DNA from: Artocarpus heterophyllus
Lineage: Eukaryota; Streptophyta; Magnoliopsida; Rosales; Moraceae
Length of the DNA: 64,000 bases
Direction of reading: 5' to 3'
NCBI GenBank assembly: GCA_025403435.1
Contig: JAJQZP010000038.1
Coordinates: forward strand, 436,517-500,516
The notes under the pieces are model-generated. The model did not search any database and was not told the origin of the DNA. It worked only from the letters and a program-made list of their open reading frames with translations. Made by a program: the position numbers and the translations under genes. Shown here one piece after another: positions 46,071 through 60,673 of this stretch; the first letter of the stretch is position 1; every line of letters starts with the position of its first letter.

Positions 46071-47112
46071 CATAACGGAATATGAGCAACAAGGCTAAGC
46101 TACACCGACATTACGCATTGTCATATTTTGACATTCTATACACTAAAAAATGCAAAACAATAACTAAATATGAAACAGGTAGATTGAACATGACCATGAT
46201 TACATATGTAGTACTTAAATATATAACAAATACTGTCATCTTGTCAGCTGCATTAAATTATTTATGCTTCGCTAATTCTATGAATTAAAAATATATATAC
46301 CAAAGAACTAAGTTGACCATCTTAAGTTCAAAAATTCAGTTAAAGTATCTTCGGACAGACCTCAGTCAACAGAATATTTACCATATGAATCTACCATTTG
46401 AAGGTAAATCGGGCTCACAAAGGAAACTAGGAAGACTTGCTCATAACTGAGCTTAAATGCTTGACTGCAATTTAGTCTGATGGGTCCATTAACAATGATG
46501 ATTTAAACCTTAGCATGTTACGAGGGTAAACAAACGTATTTTAAATTCTGAAGGAGATCAAAACAGCACTCAGTTTCGCTTGTAACTTCTAAAAGTAGAC
46601 TTAATTCGTCTGTCTAAAACAATGCTAACTCAATCCAGTTACTGGTCTGACCCAAGAAAACAAAACACCTTTTAGGCCCAAAATTCATATGCATCCACCA
46701 AAGTTAATCCACGTTCACTGGACTTGGTTGGAGAAAAAGCTGGCTTAAATTAGGTTGGTACCACTTTTGAAGTCTTCTTATTCACTCGTACCATTTTTAT
46801 GTTTAAATTGGGCTTAAACACAGAAGTAGTACATTCGACTGCCAATTTTCTAAAAGCCATATTTGTCTAATTCGCCAGAAAAAGCTGTTTACATCAACTC
46901 ATCAAGTCTCTATAAAGGATGCATATAGTAGCTTTCAACAAGAATTTCATGTATGTTTCTATACGAGTGTGCATATGCCTATAAATCTGTATATATGCAT
47001 GGATGTTTACATGCATGTTTGAATGTGTTTATACATTCAAATTATATACATTCATTACCAGGAGAAAGGCGATAGCAGCAATTCTGCACGGCAATGAAGA
47101 TTTCTTACTGGT

Positions 47113-49617
47113 TTACTGGACAAAGCTTCTCTGCTGTTCAATATTGTTCTGCAAGAGAGGTTCTTGGTGTGTACTAGATTCTAAGCCTGTTACCTCATCA
47201 TTCTTGTCAAACTTTGCCTCTTTGGATTTTCCCCACAGTACAGAATAAAATCCAATGATGATGATAATTGCTCCAAGCAATCTACATCAAGTTATGAGGC
47301 CAATGAATGTCCTTTTCAGAAACTAATGAAAAATGAACCGTCTCTTCTCAACAGCGGTGATCAATAAAAAAAAATACAAAACTAAAGGAAATCAAAAGGT
47401 AGAAAGCCAACCTTCCAAGAAAGAGAGTATCCCCGGAGAAGATAACACCCACAGCAAGTGAAATGACAATCCCCAAAGGTGTGAACATTGACACGAAAAC
47501 AGGCCCGGTCCTGTGCATGCACCATGAAGTCAAACTGACTTGGAAAGCAGAGCCAAAAACTCCCTATAACATCATGACTTAAAAGTTTTCAGAATCTTAT
47601 CTTCACTTCTAAAGAGCATTTTAGCGGGTGAAGCATGCTTGAGTTACAGTAACATGTTACCGAGAACAGAACGGAAAAGAGCCTTGTTTTAGATTTCAAG
47701 CTCCAAGCACTCACGTCTCTTTCCACTACCAAACAGACTACCCCAGACAGAATAGTCACGAAGAAGCAGTAGAAAAAGACTAGGATGAGTTCTGCTGGAT
47801 ATTTCATGAGGATTGATTTCTGAAACAAAAGTTAAAACATGTAAGTAGCGAGAATTCGTTGTCAATTTGCTTTCACAAGGGCCCTTTATAAAATTTCACC
47901 TGTATAATAAGCCAAACCGAAGTCATCACAGCATCAACTAGAAGAAACAATCCTCCAAGAACCCAATTTGATTGTTGGAAGAGAAGGTTCTTATGAGACA
48001 AGTTGGACAATGAAGATGTGTTTAGAAGTGAGGGACCCTCGTAGAAAGTCACAATGAAAGCCCCAAAAAGCGAAACTATAGTTCCAACGGTTTTAGCAAG
48101 ACCGGTGGAGCTTCTCCAATCTAATTTTTCCATGCTGGATGCAACCATATGAAAGTATTAGAAATCACATAACAGTTAATACTCTTATCTGAAACAACAT
48201 AGCCTGTCAAAATCCAAAATTGCATTACATATAGCGTTCATCAGCTGAAAAGTTACCCGGCATGCTAGAACAAAGATTGAGAGCATCTCTAATACAAGAA
48301 AAATTTTTATACCAATGTCGAAATTTAACATTTGGGTAAGAAAAATATTCTCCGATGCAATGCTACTAAGTAAGGTCAAATTCGGCATTTGTTATAGCCT
48401 AGACTTAGTGCCAACAGCGTATTCCAAATTTTGGCATTGGCTATTTATTGGCTTGTGTGTTGACATTTCAACTTGATAATTATGACATTGTCATTTTTTA
48501 AATGCTTAAAAACTTTTTTTTTCATTTTACAAGTGTTGAAGTCGAAAATTTATGACAAGAAGTAGATGTAGGATTTATTTATTGAAGCACGAAATAAATA
48601 TTATATCAAATATGTCATTTTATATATTTTAATTCCAAATATAGCATTGATATTGGTATTTGCAATGGAGATCGTCCAGGGAAAATAGACACTTAGGTTA
48701 AAATAGCTTGTACAAAAACTACGAGGTCGAAACGGAATGTAGTATGGAGTGCAGAGAGAATTATGGGGATCCCAACCTCTAAATCTACGGAAGGGAGAAA
48801 ATAATAACATTCCTACAACAATACTATAAGACCTCTCTCTCTTTTTTCCCCTCAAGTTGAGTCTATTGGCATCATTATTAGTGTCATAAATAAGCTAAAA
48901 TGACTCCACCAGCAAGAAAAATCTCTAACATTGAAAGAAAGGCTACACAATCAAGTGAGTAACATTGAACAAGTATGACCAAATTGTGATAGAAGTGAGG
49001 TAGAGAAAGAAGCATAACCTTAGAGTAACAGCAAGAATGTAGGTAAAAGCTGGAATTAGATTGAGCATTGCGGTTCCAAGAGTAGGAGAACTATAATAAA
49101 TCCCAGCATACCCAACGAATTGAATAAGGCAACTGCAATAAAAATGGATATAATCAACCACCACCATGTTCAAATTATTAAAAAAAAAATAGAAAAAAAA
49201 AATAAACTGAAATCCAAAACAAACCCACCGAGTGAATTGGGAATAAAAGATAAATAACATAAAAAAGCTTATTTATTTCACAACTTACCCAAGTACACCA
49301 AGCAAGAAAAACCCACCAAGGATAGAGAAAGTGAGCGAAGGACGCTCTGTTCTGCAGACAAGATTGAGGGGAAAAAAATAAAAACATAAACTCTTTGTGG
49401 GCAATTGAGGTTTGTAAACGACAAGTCGTGAGTACCTGTAGAAGAAGAAGGAAGCAGGAAGGAGAAGAAGGGCAGCGAGGGCGTTAGAGTAGAAGATGAA
49501 GAGGAGGTTGCTCATCCCATCGGACATGGCGGCTTTGCTCACAATCATCAGCCCAACTTGTGCGCACTCCGCCATGATCATGCCCACTATTGGCAGAGCC
49601 ACGACCTTCCCGGCCAT
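47113..49617 (-). CDS. WAT1-related / UMAMIT transporter (gene B), intact, 7 exons, 357 aa
   Basis: Exons on the minus strand: 49617-49436, 49351-49289, 49132-49019, 48134-47900, 47819-47661, 47563-47412, 47281-47113. They total 1074 bp with all GT-AG junctions in the same phases as gene A. Signatures are as in gene A: AECAQVGLMIVSKAAMSDGM, TERPSLTFSILG, YAGIYYSSPTLGTAM, MEKLDWRSSTGLAKT, KYPAELILVFFYCFF, FTPLGIVISLAVG and a tail with EPLLQNN ending RSFVQ. Two EamA repeats (about residues 10-150 and 185-320) predict ten membrane helices. The start is ATG 49617; the longer in-frame extension would need TTG. Intron 3 is about 880 bp against 359 bp in gene A because of a MITE-like insertion. Function as an amino-acid or metabolite facilitator is inferred from the family. 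Confidence 0.93.
48278..48675. mobile_element. MITE-like insertion in intron 3 of UMAMIT gene B
   Basis: The left end GAGAGCATCTCTAATAC and right end TTGCAATGGAGATCGTCC are imperfect inverted repeats, with ATACCAATGTC and ATTGATATTGGTAT just inside. Gene A's shorter intron 3 lacks it, although its flanks (GACACTAAGGTTAAAATAG) are shared with gene B. Confidence 0.55.
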
Positions 49618-51508
49618 CTTTTGGCGGTTATGGAATATGGATAAAGGAGCGCACAAGCTGGGAATTGTTGCGTTTCAGAATCGACACATTTCTGAGTTTC
49701 CAAATCCGATCAGACTATGAAGAAGGGAATCTTTGACTATTTTGTTTAGATATTCTACATCGGCGGCTGAATGAGATGCAACAACGTAATCTTTCATGGT
49801 TTTTGGTGATGGGTGGGTCTATAATAAGATTTCTTATTATTGTATTATTCATTGATCAATTTATTTTAAGGACAAAAGTAATTTAAAAAAAATACTTATA
49901 GCACATACTATTATAAAAAAAAAGTTATTTCTTTTAAAAATTTAGTATGCCCCACTTTTAATTAAAAAAATAAAGATAAATTCCAATAAAAAAAGTACGT
50001 GGTTTATTTTTTCTTTAAATTTTTTTTTATTCAGTTTTTATTCTTTCATATATATAATCATGATTATATAAATCATTACAAATTGTATAATTCATAAATA
50101 ATTACAAATCATATGTTTTAGTATAAGAAACGTAGTTTGGTTTGACATAAAGAAAGACAATAAAAAAAAACTGCATTTCAATTCTTCTTGCTTTTAAGTG
50201 AAGGATATATAATTTGTTCGATTATATATGAACTCTTATAATTTATTACCGATTATAGTTTGTTGTCATGGAATTCAAAGTTTGGTTTAATAAAAAGGAA
50301 AAAAAATAAAATTAAGGAAAAAATATCGGTTAATCTATGAATTGAAAAAAAAAGTTTGCAAAAAAATTTAAGTTTATTTGATAGATTAGTGAACAAAGGA
50401 AAAAAAAATGATAATGCTATGTAAATGTAAGGACTTTTTTGGTATTTTAAAAGAGATGTAAGAAATAGAATAAGGGGTGAATTAAGGTAATATATATAAA
50501 AAATAGAATTGAGGGTGTCACAGATGCAGCCTTCGGTGACTCTTGACTTTCAGCAAAAACAAATAAAAGAAAACGATAAAAATGAGGAAAAAGGCAGCAA
50601 TATTAGAAAACGACAATATATTTGTTGTCGTTGTACTTGACTAATTGAAAAGCGACGATTAATCATTGGCATGTTCAACAAAAGACACCACAGCACAACG
50701 AAAAGAACGACTAATGCGAAAAAGGCCGGAAAAAATTGAAAAATAAATTTTTAAACAGAAAAAAAACATGAAAATAAGAAATCATTCAACCAATGAGAGA
50801 TGTATTACGCCAAAAAAGAACAAAACAAAAGGCCAAGCACCAGGAATACAAAAAAGACCGCAACATTATAAACGACACAATTATAAATATACGACAACTT
50901 GATGAGAAAACTACAACACATGAAAGGACATGATCATTAAAAATCACATTATAAAAAGGACCGACGTACAAAATCAACCAAAAAAAAAAGGCTGCAGGCA
51001 TTATCACACTTGTTCTATCTAAACGTGAAGAGGTATAACACAACTTAAATATATAATATAAATTATAATGTGACACTAATAAGTTTTTTTAACTTATTTT
51101 TTTATAAATACTACACATGTTTAAAAGACATAAATACCATGACATAATTTTTTATTTATTAGGTGAATCAATACATCTTTCAAAAATATGGCATAACATG
51201 TTATTCTCTCGAAAAGAAAAACGTGTAACATAACATGTAATTTTCCCATATTTATAACAACTACTACATTATTGAACAGTAAATTAACTTTTTCGTATAT
51301 AAAAAAATTTTATATTATATGTCACTCACAAGAATTAATATAAGGTTTAATTTATCAAGAAAAAAAAGTAGCTTTTGGCATTTTTTTTAAAGAGTTTTTT
51401 TATATGATATATTTTAATCTATAGTCCAAAAAATTGGCCTATGCGTAAAGCTCCCGTTTTATTTATTGGACCAAACCCACCCAAGTTCAACTTTACATCC
51501 AATTTGCA
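49618..51508. other. Intergenic DNA with an AACGAC-rich repeat tract
   Basis: No gene seen. From about 50540 to 50990 the plus strand is purine-rich with many CGAC words (AACGAC, ACGACA, AAACGACA). Part of it (CGCAACATTATAAACGACAC) aligns with AGCAACATAATAAACAACAC near 54638. It is probably a degraded dispersed repeat. Confidence 0.6.
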
Positions 51509-51628
51509 TGGGCCGAGCCCGGCCGGTAGCCATCAGATAATAGCTGGGAGAAAATCTGGTGACTCGCGCTCACCAAGCTGCAGCTAGGACTAAAAACCCT
51601 TACAAGTTGGAAGTTACAACTAGGGTTT
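51509..51628 (+). promoter_or_regulatory. RPS5: RPS5 promoter elements: site II and telo-boxes
   Basis: TGGGCC (51509-51514) is a site II element, a TCP-factor target. AAACCCT (51594-51600) and TAGGGTTT (51621-51628) are telo-box forms. This pair is the known arrangement of plant ribosomal-protein promoters and supports coordinated, growth-linked expression. A pyrimidine-rich leader (CTGTCTCTCTCTCTGG) follows directly. Confidence 0.75.
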
Positions 51629-52085
51629 GTCTGTCTCTCTCTCTGGCGCTCGCCTCCGCTTCTTTCCTTCAACTTCAATTCCACAGACCAGCGCCTCCTC
51701 CGATTTCATCCTTGTCGAGCTTCCAGTAATTTTCTCTCCTCTTCCTTATCCTCTTAGATATATTCGTAATTACTTTCTGATTCATACTTTTCCAGTCTGT
51801 TTCGATCCGTTTGGTTGCTCAGAAAACGTAGGGAAAAAAAACGATTCTTTTGATTTTTTTTTTCCATATATATTCTTAGTTTCAACTTTGGAAAACCGAG
51901 AAAATGTAATTGGTGTTTGCTTATTTCTTTCCAAACAAATATGGTGAATTACAATATTTTGATGGTTCAAATTATGCAACATTTTCTGTTACTGTGTGTT
52001 TTTTTTTTTTCATATATTGTTTTGTTTACGTTTGAGACTTTGTTTAGGTTGTTTACAGGATCTGACCAGTCTAATTTTTGCAGAA

Positions 52086-53662
<1,577 letters not shown>

Positions 53663-55198
53663 TTTGGAAACGAAGTATGGAGCAAGCAGAAGAAGATTTT
53701 GTTTTGTTCTTTTTGTCCTCGTTACTTAAAGGAAGACTCGAACTTTAGTTGTATGCTTGAACATGAACATGAAAGTTTTGTTCTTTTCATTCTGTGGTAG
53801 AAGCAAAGAGTAGCCTTATCTTAATTTAGAGTCCTCTATATTTTGGCTATTGTTGGAGATGTAAGGATCTCTCGGGGGACATAATTTTTTCTTTTGTTAT
53901 GCGTAATGGTTTCCTTGTTTTCATAATTTCATTTGTGTTACTTTGATTGTGCTATATAATAGGGAGCCCCTACTAGATGCTCTGTATGTTCTTCTGTTGT
54001 GTGATTTGCCCATGATTTCCTATGCAGTGCTTTCTTTCTTTCTTTTTTTTCCCCTGCCAATGAAAGGTAATCAATTTCATTCACTTCAACCCCAAAAAAA
54101 AGTCGCTCACTTGCCAAGATCTATATTAACCGTGAGTTTTACTCTTAAAAAGTCATATATTTGACAAAATAAATAGTAACCAAATGATATGATTTTGCTC
54201 GTAATCGCATTTCATTTTTTTTTAAAGAGTTGTGAAGTAGCTTTGGCTTTAGAGAGAGAGAGAGAGAGATAATCTAGCAACCGCCGGAAATTAAAATCTG
54301 CACCAGCATCGTTAAAAAGGACGATGGGAAATAAGACACGATAACAAGAACAAAAAATAAAAAATGAAAGAAGAAACGAGAAGAAACGTGAAAACGACAA
54401 GAGCATAATATATAGAGAAAATTGCAAGTTATGCTATATTTAATTCTTTTATTCATGCCACATACTAAAAAGATTTGTCACACTATTATTTACCATACTT
54501 GTTTAAGTTATGCCATGCTTAAATATGTATGAAAATTATAAAAAGTAAGTTTCAAAAGATGATATTTATGAAAATTCATGGAAAAGGAAAAGAGGAGTGG
54601 AAGACGACATTTGCATGAGAGAAGAAGACAATAAAACGACAGCAACATAATAAACAACACAGTTATAGACATACGACAACGAAATGACAAAACGGCATAA
54701 AAGGAAAACGACATCATAATCAAATAAGACGACGGACACACAAAAAATAACGACGACTTATACATATAAAAAAAAACTGCGCGTTGTAGGAGGAAGAAAC
54801 AAAAAACCGGAAAAACAAAACAATAAAAAAACGCCGACAATACAAATAACGACATATTTATGTAAGTACGAGAAAACGGCAACAATCTATTGAGACTAAA
54901 AAAGTCAAACTCAGACACACAGGAAACAAGAACGTTCATTCTCTTGGTTAAGGTCTAATTATAAGTTATTCGTCTCATGTCATTCACTCCTGAACTCACG
55001 GCAAGGTTTGCTGATCAAGACATAAAACACGGTACATTGTTTTATGTACAATGTACCAATCAGTAGTTCCCCAACGAGTAAGAAGATGATTTTTTTTTAT
55101 TTTTTATCCAAGTCAGTTAGTGAATAAAGTGCTCTAACTTATGTACTAGTATTTACATTATGATGCTGTCCGAAATCACTATATTGTTGAATGCTCAG
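53663..55198. other. RPS5 3' region and AACGAC-rich repeat tract
   Basis: The RPS5 3' untranslated region probably occupies the first 200-250 bp. From about 54290 to 54920 the plus strand is A/C/G-rich with dense CGAC words, related to the tract at 50540-50990. No gene seen. Confidence 0.6.
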
Positions 55199-56132
55199 TG
55201 TCACAGGGGCCAAATTTTCACCGAAAGTCTGCCACTGTGCGGCACTAAGTCACCCGACCTAGTCAGCCTACCTAAGTGTTTACCCACGATGATCCGATAA
55301 TCAAACACACAAAACCAACTTACGGAAACCACTTTCCAACCTTTTATTAACTCACAAAAGGAATACAAGTTTTGCCTCACACGGATCACCACAACACTCA
55401 CTTTGTCACTTGTGAGTTGGTGTCTCGGGGCTTTGCTATTTATAGACAAAGTTTACAACGTGTGGCTGACACCCCCAGCCACTAGGGATCACTTCGAGGC
55501 ACTATGCACGCTTGCAGCCACATTCCAGCGACTTCCACAATTTTCGGACGGAGACTTGGCCCTCTGCACGCCACGTGCAGCCAACTAACGCCCACTCGCC
55601 TGCTAATGCGCGAACATGGGCCACGTGGGGCGCAGGCATGATCTAGCCGTTGGCTGGCCACGATCGCCCACAACTTGCGCCCACGTGCCTTCGGAAATCC
55701 AGCCGTTATGCCCACGTTCTAGTGCTAGCCGTTGGGGCCACCTGCTTCGCGGACTTTGTGCGCACCACTCGCACACGTTTCCTTTTCCCGCAGGGCCTTG
55801 TCTGAACCGAGTTTCTCGCATGCCAGTCCGCACGCCCGCGCGCACGTCACACTGCCAGTCCGAGGTCCTCGCGCGCCTGTCCGCACACCCGCGCGCACGT
55901 CACACTGCCAGTCCGAGATCCCCGCGCGCCTGTCCAAATGCTCGCGCCTGGCACCTGCGTGCACATTTCTTGCCTGACCCGCATGCATGGCCAAGGCCAC
56001 CTCGTGCCTGCATGCTGATCCTTTGTCCGAACCATGCAAAGGGATTATCACATGCCCCCTTGCCTTGGACATGGGCCACCCACATCCAAGATTTGTCACC
56101 ACTGACTTAATTCGAAGTTAGGGGGTCTAACA
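55199..56132 (-). repeat. 3' LTR of the Galadriel-like element
   Basis: On the plus strand it starts TGTCACAGG and ends GGGTCTAACA. It is GC-rich with repeated GCGCGCACGTCACACTGCCAG-type words near 55840-55920. Long open frames inside it have no homology and come from the base composition. Confidence 0.96.
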
Positions 56133-56349
56133 AACCACCCCCACCGGATGAAGCCGACGCCCTCGTCGGTATAGTCTCGAGGTATTCCTGCACCTCTTTC
56201 TCAAATTGCCACAAGGTAACGTCCCGCTCCCAAGTAGCACTATTCTCCTCTTCACCCTTCCATTTCACAAGAAAATCAGTCCGTCGATTCTTCTTGCTCA
56301 TGCCCATTGTTCGATGGTCAAGGATCTTTTCCACCGTTTTGTCAAATTA
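56107..56349 (-). pseudogene. Chromodomain at the end of pol, cut off by an in-frame TAA
   Basis: It lies in the same frame as the 1426-codon polyprotein, directly after its TAA (56349-56347). It reads KTVEKILDHRTMGMSK, then RRTDFLVKWKGEEENSATWE and WQFEKEVQEYLE. The three chromodomain signatures (VEKILDHR, the aromatic FLVKWKG and the ATWE motif) are all visible. Intact relatives have a sense codon at the TAA, so a single change is the likely cause. The frame ends TAA at 56107, inside the LTR, after running through the polypurine tract as a Gly-rich stretch. Chromodomains direct integrase towards particular histone marks. Confidence 0.88.
56133..56150 (-). other. Polypurine tract of the Galadriel-like element
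   Basis: The minus strand reads GGTGGGGGTGGTT directly before the 3' LTR. It overlaps the pol coding frame. Confidence 0.85.
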
Positions 56350-59300
56350 TTTTCTGATGGTAGGCGGAGCCCTCTTCGCCTGCTGCCTCTTGTTCAACAA
56401 GTCCTCCTTGTAAGGCTTCAGAAAACTCACGTGGAACGTTGGGTGCACCTTTAGTCGAGGTGGTAGCTTTAGCCTGTAAGCAACATTCCCAACTTTCTTA
56501 ACAATTTCAAAGGGACCATCGTACCTTGGAAGAAGCCCACGATGCACTGTCTTGCTGCTTATCTTCTTCCAAATCTGCGGGGTCAATTTCAGCAACACCA
56601 TGTCACCAACATTGAACTCGACTTGGCGCCTATGATGATCAGCATACTTCTTCATGCGCCTAGCTGCTTTCATCAAACTGTCTCGGGCCTGTAGTATTAA
56701 CTCCTGCTTCCCTTCCGCAAAGCGATAGGCTGCTGGACAGCTAACTCGCCCTTTGGAACGTGCCACTTCCAGTGGGGTCAGGGGCTGATGTCCGAGTGCA
56801 AGCTCTGCTGGACTCATCCCGGTTGCAGAACTCCGATGTAAGTTGTACGAGAATTGGGCCACATCAAGTAAATCCAGCCAATTCTTTTGACTCGCCGAGA
56901 CATAATGCCTTAAAAATTCTTCCAATAGAGCATTAATACGCTCCGTTTGTCCATCGGTCTGTGGATGGTTAGCTGTAGAAAACTTTAACTCAGAACCTAT
57001 CAAGTTAAAGAGAGCCGTCCAAAACTTACCAGTGAACCTTGAATCACGATCACTGACTATGTCTTCAGGCACACCGAAGTATTTTACCACATTCTTGAAA
57101 AAGAGCTCTGCCGTCAACATAGCTGAGCACTCATGTGGAGCTGCAATGAACACTGCATACTTCGAAAACCGATCTACAACGACCAACACTGACCGCATAC
57201 CTTGGATTGAAGGGAACCCCAAAATGAAATCCATAGACACCGATTTCCATGGTTTTTCTGGCACCGGGAGTGGTTGTAATAGTCCGGCTGCCTTCCTTCT
57301 TTCCGTCTTGTCTTGTTGGCACACCAAACAAGTCTTCACATATAGCTCAACATCCTTCTCCATGTTGGGCCAATAATAGCTGCGGGTTATGAGCGCCATC
57401 ATCCGTTCTCTCCCCGGATGTCCCGCCCATTGAGGGTCATGCGTCTCCCGCAAAAGTTCCTGTCTCAGGCCACCCGAGTTAGGAATAAATAATCGATTAC
57501 CTTTGGCATAAAGGAGTTCGTCATCTTCCCAATAACGTCTCGCTACTCCTTCTCGCACTTCCTTCTTGAGATGAACATAGGCCTGATCCACCTCAGCTTG
57601 CTGTTTTACTCGGTCAAGAAAGGTTGACTGCACTGCCGTCAATGCAGCCACATAGTCCTGCACCTCCTTGCGACTCAAGGCGTCAGCGACTTGGTTTTGC
57701 TTGCCTGGTTTGTGTTCCCACACAAAGTCGAATTCCGCCAGGAATTCCTGCCATCGGGCCTGTTTTGGGGTCAATTTCTTCTGGGTCTTGAAATAAGTGT
57801 TCGCCACATTGTCCGTCAATACTTTGAACTTTGTTCCCAGCAAGTAATGCCTCCAAGTGTCAAGGCAGTGCACTACTGCCGTCATTTCCTTCTCATGGGC
57901 TGAGTACCGCTGCTCAGCATCCTTAAGCTTCCTGCTTTCATAGGCCACGGGGTGGCCATCCTGCACGAGCACTCCACCGAGAGCTCGATCTGAGGCATCC
58001 GTGTGCACTTCAAATGGAAGCCCAAAATCCGGCAATCTCAAGACTGGTTCCGAGGCAACTGCTGCCTTCAGCTTCTCAAAGGCTTCTTGGCATGCGTCTG
58101 TCCATGCCCACTTTTGCTCTTTTCTCAGCAAATCTGTCAAAGGGCTCGCCTTCTTTGAATACCCTTTGATGAACCGTCGATAGTAGTTTGCCAAGCCAAG
58201 AAAAGAACGCAAGTCTGGCACCTTCGTTGGCGCAGGCCATTCAATGATTGCCTTCACCTTGTCCTCGTCCATCCGAATATCGTCTTTGGAAATCCAATGG
58301 CCCAAGAATTTAATTTCTTGCCTGCAAAACTCACATTTTTCTTTCTTCACAAATAGCTTGTATTCCCTAAGTCGTGAGAATACTTGCCGCAAGTGATTAA
58401 CATGATCCACCAAGGATCTCGAGTAAATAACAATATCATCCAGATAAACAACCACGAACCGATCAAGAAATTCATAGAGTACCTCGTTCATTAAGTTGCA
58501 AAACGTGGCAGGGGCATTGGTTAAGCCAAAAGGCATCACCAAAAACTCAAATGAACCATACCTCGTCACACAAGCCGTCTTGGACTCATCCCCCTCGGCT
58601 ATCCGCACCTGCCAATAGCCTGACCGTAGGTCCAGCTTTGTGAAGTATGACGCACCCGCCAACCGATCGAACAAATCCGTTGCATTGGGGACTGGGTACT
58701 TATTCTTGATAGTCACCTTATTGAGAGCCCGATAGTCTATGCACATCCGCAATGAGCCATCCTGCTTCCTCTGAAACAGCACCGGGGCACCATAAGGGGC
58801 TTTTGATGGTTGTATGAAACCGGCATTTAGCAACTCGTTAAGTTGACTCCTCAACTCAACCAACTCTGATGGGGCCATCCGATAAGGGGCTTGGGCTGGC
58901 GGCCTAGCACCTGGCTCCAGCTCGATCTTGTGGTCCACCGCTCTCCTCGGTGGTAATTCCTTTGGCAGTTCTGAGGGCATCACATCTGAGAACTGCCCCA
59001 ACACTGTTGCAACATCATCAAGCACCTCCACGACCTGGTCCGGTTTGATCTCCACGAGGGCTGCAACGTAAGTAATCTCGCCCTTCTTCACCCCATTTTT
59101 GAATTGCTTTGCCGACTGCATCTCTAACTTACTCTCGACCTGTCCAGAGAAGTTAGCGTGAATAAAACAAGGATTCCGTTCCTCATTTACCAACATACCC
59201 GACAAATGAGGCATGATTGTTGCCTTGGCTTGAACAAAGAAATCTATCCCCAAGATTAACTCAAAATCGTCCAAGGCTGCGACGGTAAGATTTATCTGTC

Positions 59301-60627
59301 CCTCCCAAGCGCCAACTTTGAGGGACGTTGTTGCCACACCTTGAACCGGAGTAGCACCTGAGTTTACCGCCTTGATTTTGCATGGACTCTGGTTTACCAC
59401 TAAACCCAACTTGTCCACCATTCTATTGGAAAGGAAGTTGCTGGTCGCTCCCGTGTCCAGCAAAGCTCTTACGGTCTTTCCATTTAATTGCACCGCTGCA
59501 TACAAAAGACCCCTATTTGGGGCTGACTTCACCGTTGAAACTGTGTTAAGGAGTTGGAGAGGGTTTACCCGAGAAGTGCTAGATCCACCTGCATTCTCCT
59601 CTGCTTCGGATTCTTGAATAGCATTCAGTCTTTCTCGCTTTGGGCAATTCTTGGCCATATGTGGTCCTCCACAAATAAAATAGCCTGCTTCCTTCTTGCC
59701 TCCCTTGGACTCGCCTTGCTCGGTCGTCTTTTTACCCTTCCATTCGGATTTCTTAAAATCCTTAGAGGGGCCTTTACCCTTTTTGCCTTCCTGACCCTTC
59801 TTCTTGTCACCGATTGAGGCAATTGGGGTGGGTCTAAAATCGACTAAGCCCTCTGCAGCCGCAATGGCTGAAGGAAGGTCCTTCACGCATTGTCTCCGCA
59901 ACTCGGCATGTGCCCATGCTTGCAAGCCTAACAGAAAGTTGAATAGCTTGTCTGCATCCGACATATCTTTGATGTCTAACATCAAAGAACTAAACTCCCG
60001 CACATACTCTCGAACAGAATTCGTCTGTCGAAGCTTCTTGAGTGCTTCACGTGCAATCCATGCAGTGTTGCACGGTAGGAACTGATCCTTTAGTTCCTTC
60101 TTCAACGTTTCCCAATCCTCGATCTGAGGTTTGCCAGCCCTTGTCTCTCCCGACATCTGGGTCCGCCACCATAGTTTAGCATCACCGGACAAATACATGC
60201 TAGTTATGGTTATCTTTTCACGATCTGGAATATGAGCGGCCTTGAAATACTGCTCCATATCCCACAAGAAATTTTCCAGTTCTTTGGCGTTACGGCCACC
60301 GTTGAACGCCTTGGGTTCTGGAACTTTGATCTTCGAAGGGGCCTCGTCCATGGCCTGAGGGGTTGCCACGGCCTTCTTGAGAATGCTTATATCATCCTCT
60401 AGTCTCTTCGAGTTTTCCTTCACCAAGTCAATCATGGTGATGAAGTCCTGCATCATGGAGGAGAACCGTTCTTCCATGTCTCGCATCATGTCCGACCGAA
60501 CCGTGTTCAAAGATGCCATTTGCTCGGCTTGACGTGCTATCTGCACCGCGAGACTCACTGCATCGTCGCTTTGGGGATTCCCCACGAAATCTTCCAAGCA
60601 ACTAACTCTTTCACGTAACTCATTCAT
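56347..60627 (-). CDS. gag-pol polyprotein of the Galadriel-like element, 1426 aa
   Basis: A single open frame from ATG 60627. In order: coiled-coil-like N-terminus (residues ~1-95); capsid ([20 protein letters not shown], then [10 protein letters not shown]); zinc knuckle near residue 318 where the first Cys is replaced ([14 protein letters not shown] has Tyr); protease [12 protein letters not shown] with [25 protein letters not shown] and the catalytic [11 protein letters not shown]; RNase H with [11 protein letters not shown] and [16 protein letters not shown]; integrase with [20 protein letters not shown] and CLVCQQDK for zinc, and DDE in MDFILGF, SDRDSRF and [11 protein letters not shown]; then the [16 protein letters not shown] module. 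No frameshift. It ends at a TAA just before the chromodomain. Length is normal for gag-pol of this lineage minus the tail. Confidence 0.95.
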   Translation of the reverse strand: MNELRERVSCLEDFVGNPQSDDAVSLAVQIARQAEQMASLNTVRSDMMRDMEERFSSMMQDFITMIDLVKENSKRLEDDISILKKAVATPQAMDEAPSKIKVPEPKAFNGGRNAKELENFLWDMEQYFKAAHIPDREKITITSMYLSGDAKLWWRTQMSGETRAGKPQIEDWETLKKELKDQFLPCNTAWIAREALKKLRQTNSVREYVREFSSLMLDIKDMSDADKLFNFLLGLQAWAHAELRRQCVKDLPSAIAAAEGLVDFRPTPIASIGDKKKGQEGKKGKGPSKDFKKSEWKGKKTTEQGESKGGKKEAGYFICGGPHMAKNCPKRERLNAIQESEAEENAGGSSTSRVNPLQLLNTVSTVKSAPNRGLLYAAVQLNGKTVRALLDTGATSNFLSNRMVDKLGLVVNQSPCKIKAVNSGATPVQGVATTSLKVGAWEGQINLTVAALDDFELILGIDFFVQAKATIMPHLSGMLVNEERNPCFIHANFSGQVESKLEMQSAKQFKNGVKKGEITYVAALVEIKPDQVVEVLDDVATVLGQFSDVMPSELPKELPPRRAVDHKIELEPGARPPAQAPYRMAPSELVELRSQLNELLNAGFIQPSKAPYGAPVLFQRKQDGSLRMCIDYRALNKVTIKNKYPVPNATDLFDRLAGASYFTKLDLRSGYWQVRIAEGDESKTACVTRYGSFEFLVMPFGLTNAPATFCNLMNEVLYEFLDRFVVVYLDDIVIYSRSLVDHVNHLRQVFSRLREYKLFVKKEKCEFCRQEIKFLGHWISKDDIRMDEDKVKAIIEWPAPTKVPDLRSFLGLANYYRRFIKGYSKKASPLTDLLRKEQKWAWTDACQEAFEKLKAAVASEPVLRLPDFGLPFEVHTDASDRALGGVLVQDGHPVAYESRKLKDAEQRYSAHEKEMTAVVHCLDTWRHYLLGTKFKVLTDNVANTYFKTQKKLTPKQARWQEFLAEFDFVWEHKPGKQNQVADALSRKEVQDYVAALTAVQSTFLDRVKQQAEVDQAYVHLKKEVREGVARRYWEDDELLYAKGNRLFIPNSGGLRQELLRETHDPQWAGHPGRERMMALITRSYYWPNMEKDVELYVKTCLVCQQDKTERRKAAGLLQPLPVPEKPWKSVSMDFILGFPSIQGMRSVLVVVDRFSKYAVFIAAPHECSAMLTAELFFKNVVKYFGVPEDIVSDRDSRFTGKFWTALFNLIGSELKFSTANHPQTDGQTERINALLEEFLRHYVSASQKNWLDLLDVAQFSYNLHRSSATGMSPAELALGHQPLTPLEVARSKGRVSCPAAYRFAEGKQELILQARDSLMKAARRMKKYADHHRRQVEFNVGDMVLLKLTPQIWKKISSKTVHRGLLPRYDGPFEIVKKVGNVAYRLKLPPRLKVHPTFHVSFLKPYKEDLLNKRQQAKRAPPTIRK

Positions 60628-60656
60628 CGTGACAATTCCAAGAACGTCCGCTGTTC

Positions 60657-60673
60657 TCGGCTCTGATACCAGC
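60657..60673 (-). other. Primer-binding site of the Galadriel-like element
   Basis: On the minus strand TGGTATCAGAGCC follows the 5' LTR after two bases. It is complementary to the 3' end of initiator methionine tRNA. Confidence 0.92.

Noticed and set aside
55616..56110. Long frames (up to 164 codons, also repeated at 61091-61585) in both strands
   Set aside because: They lie within the GC-rich LTRs of the young chromovirus; several overlapping frames are open at once, and none shows a family motif.
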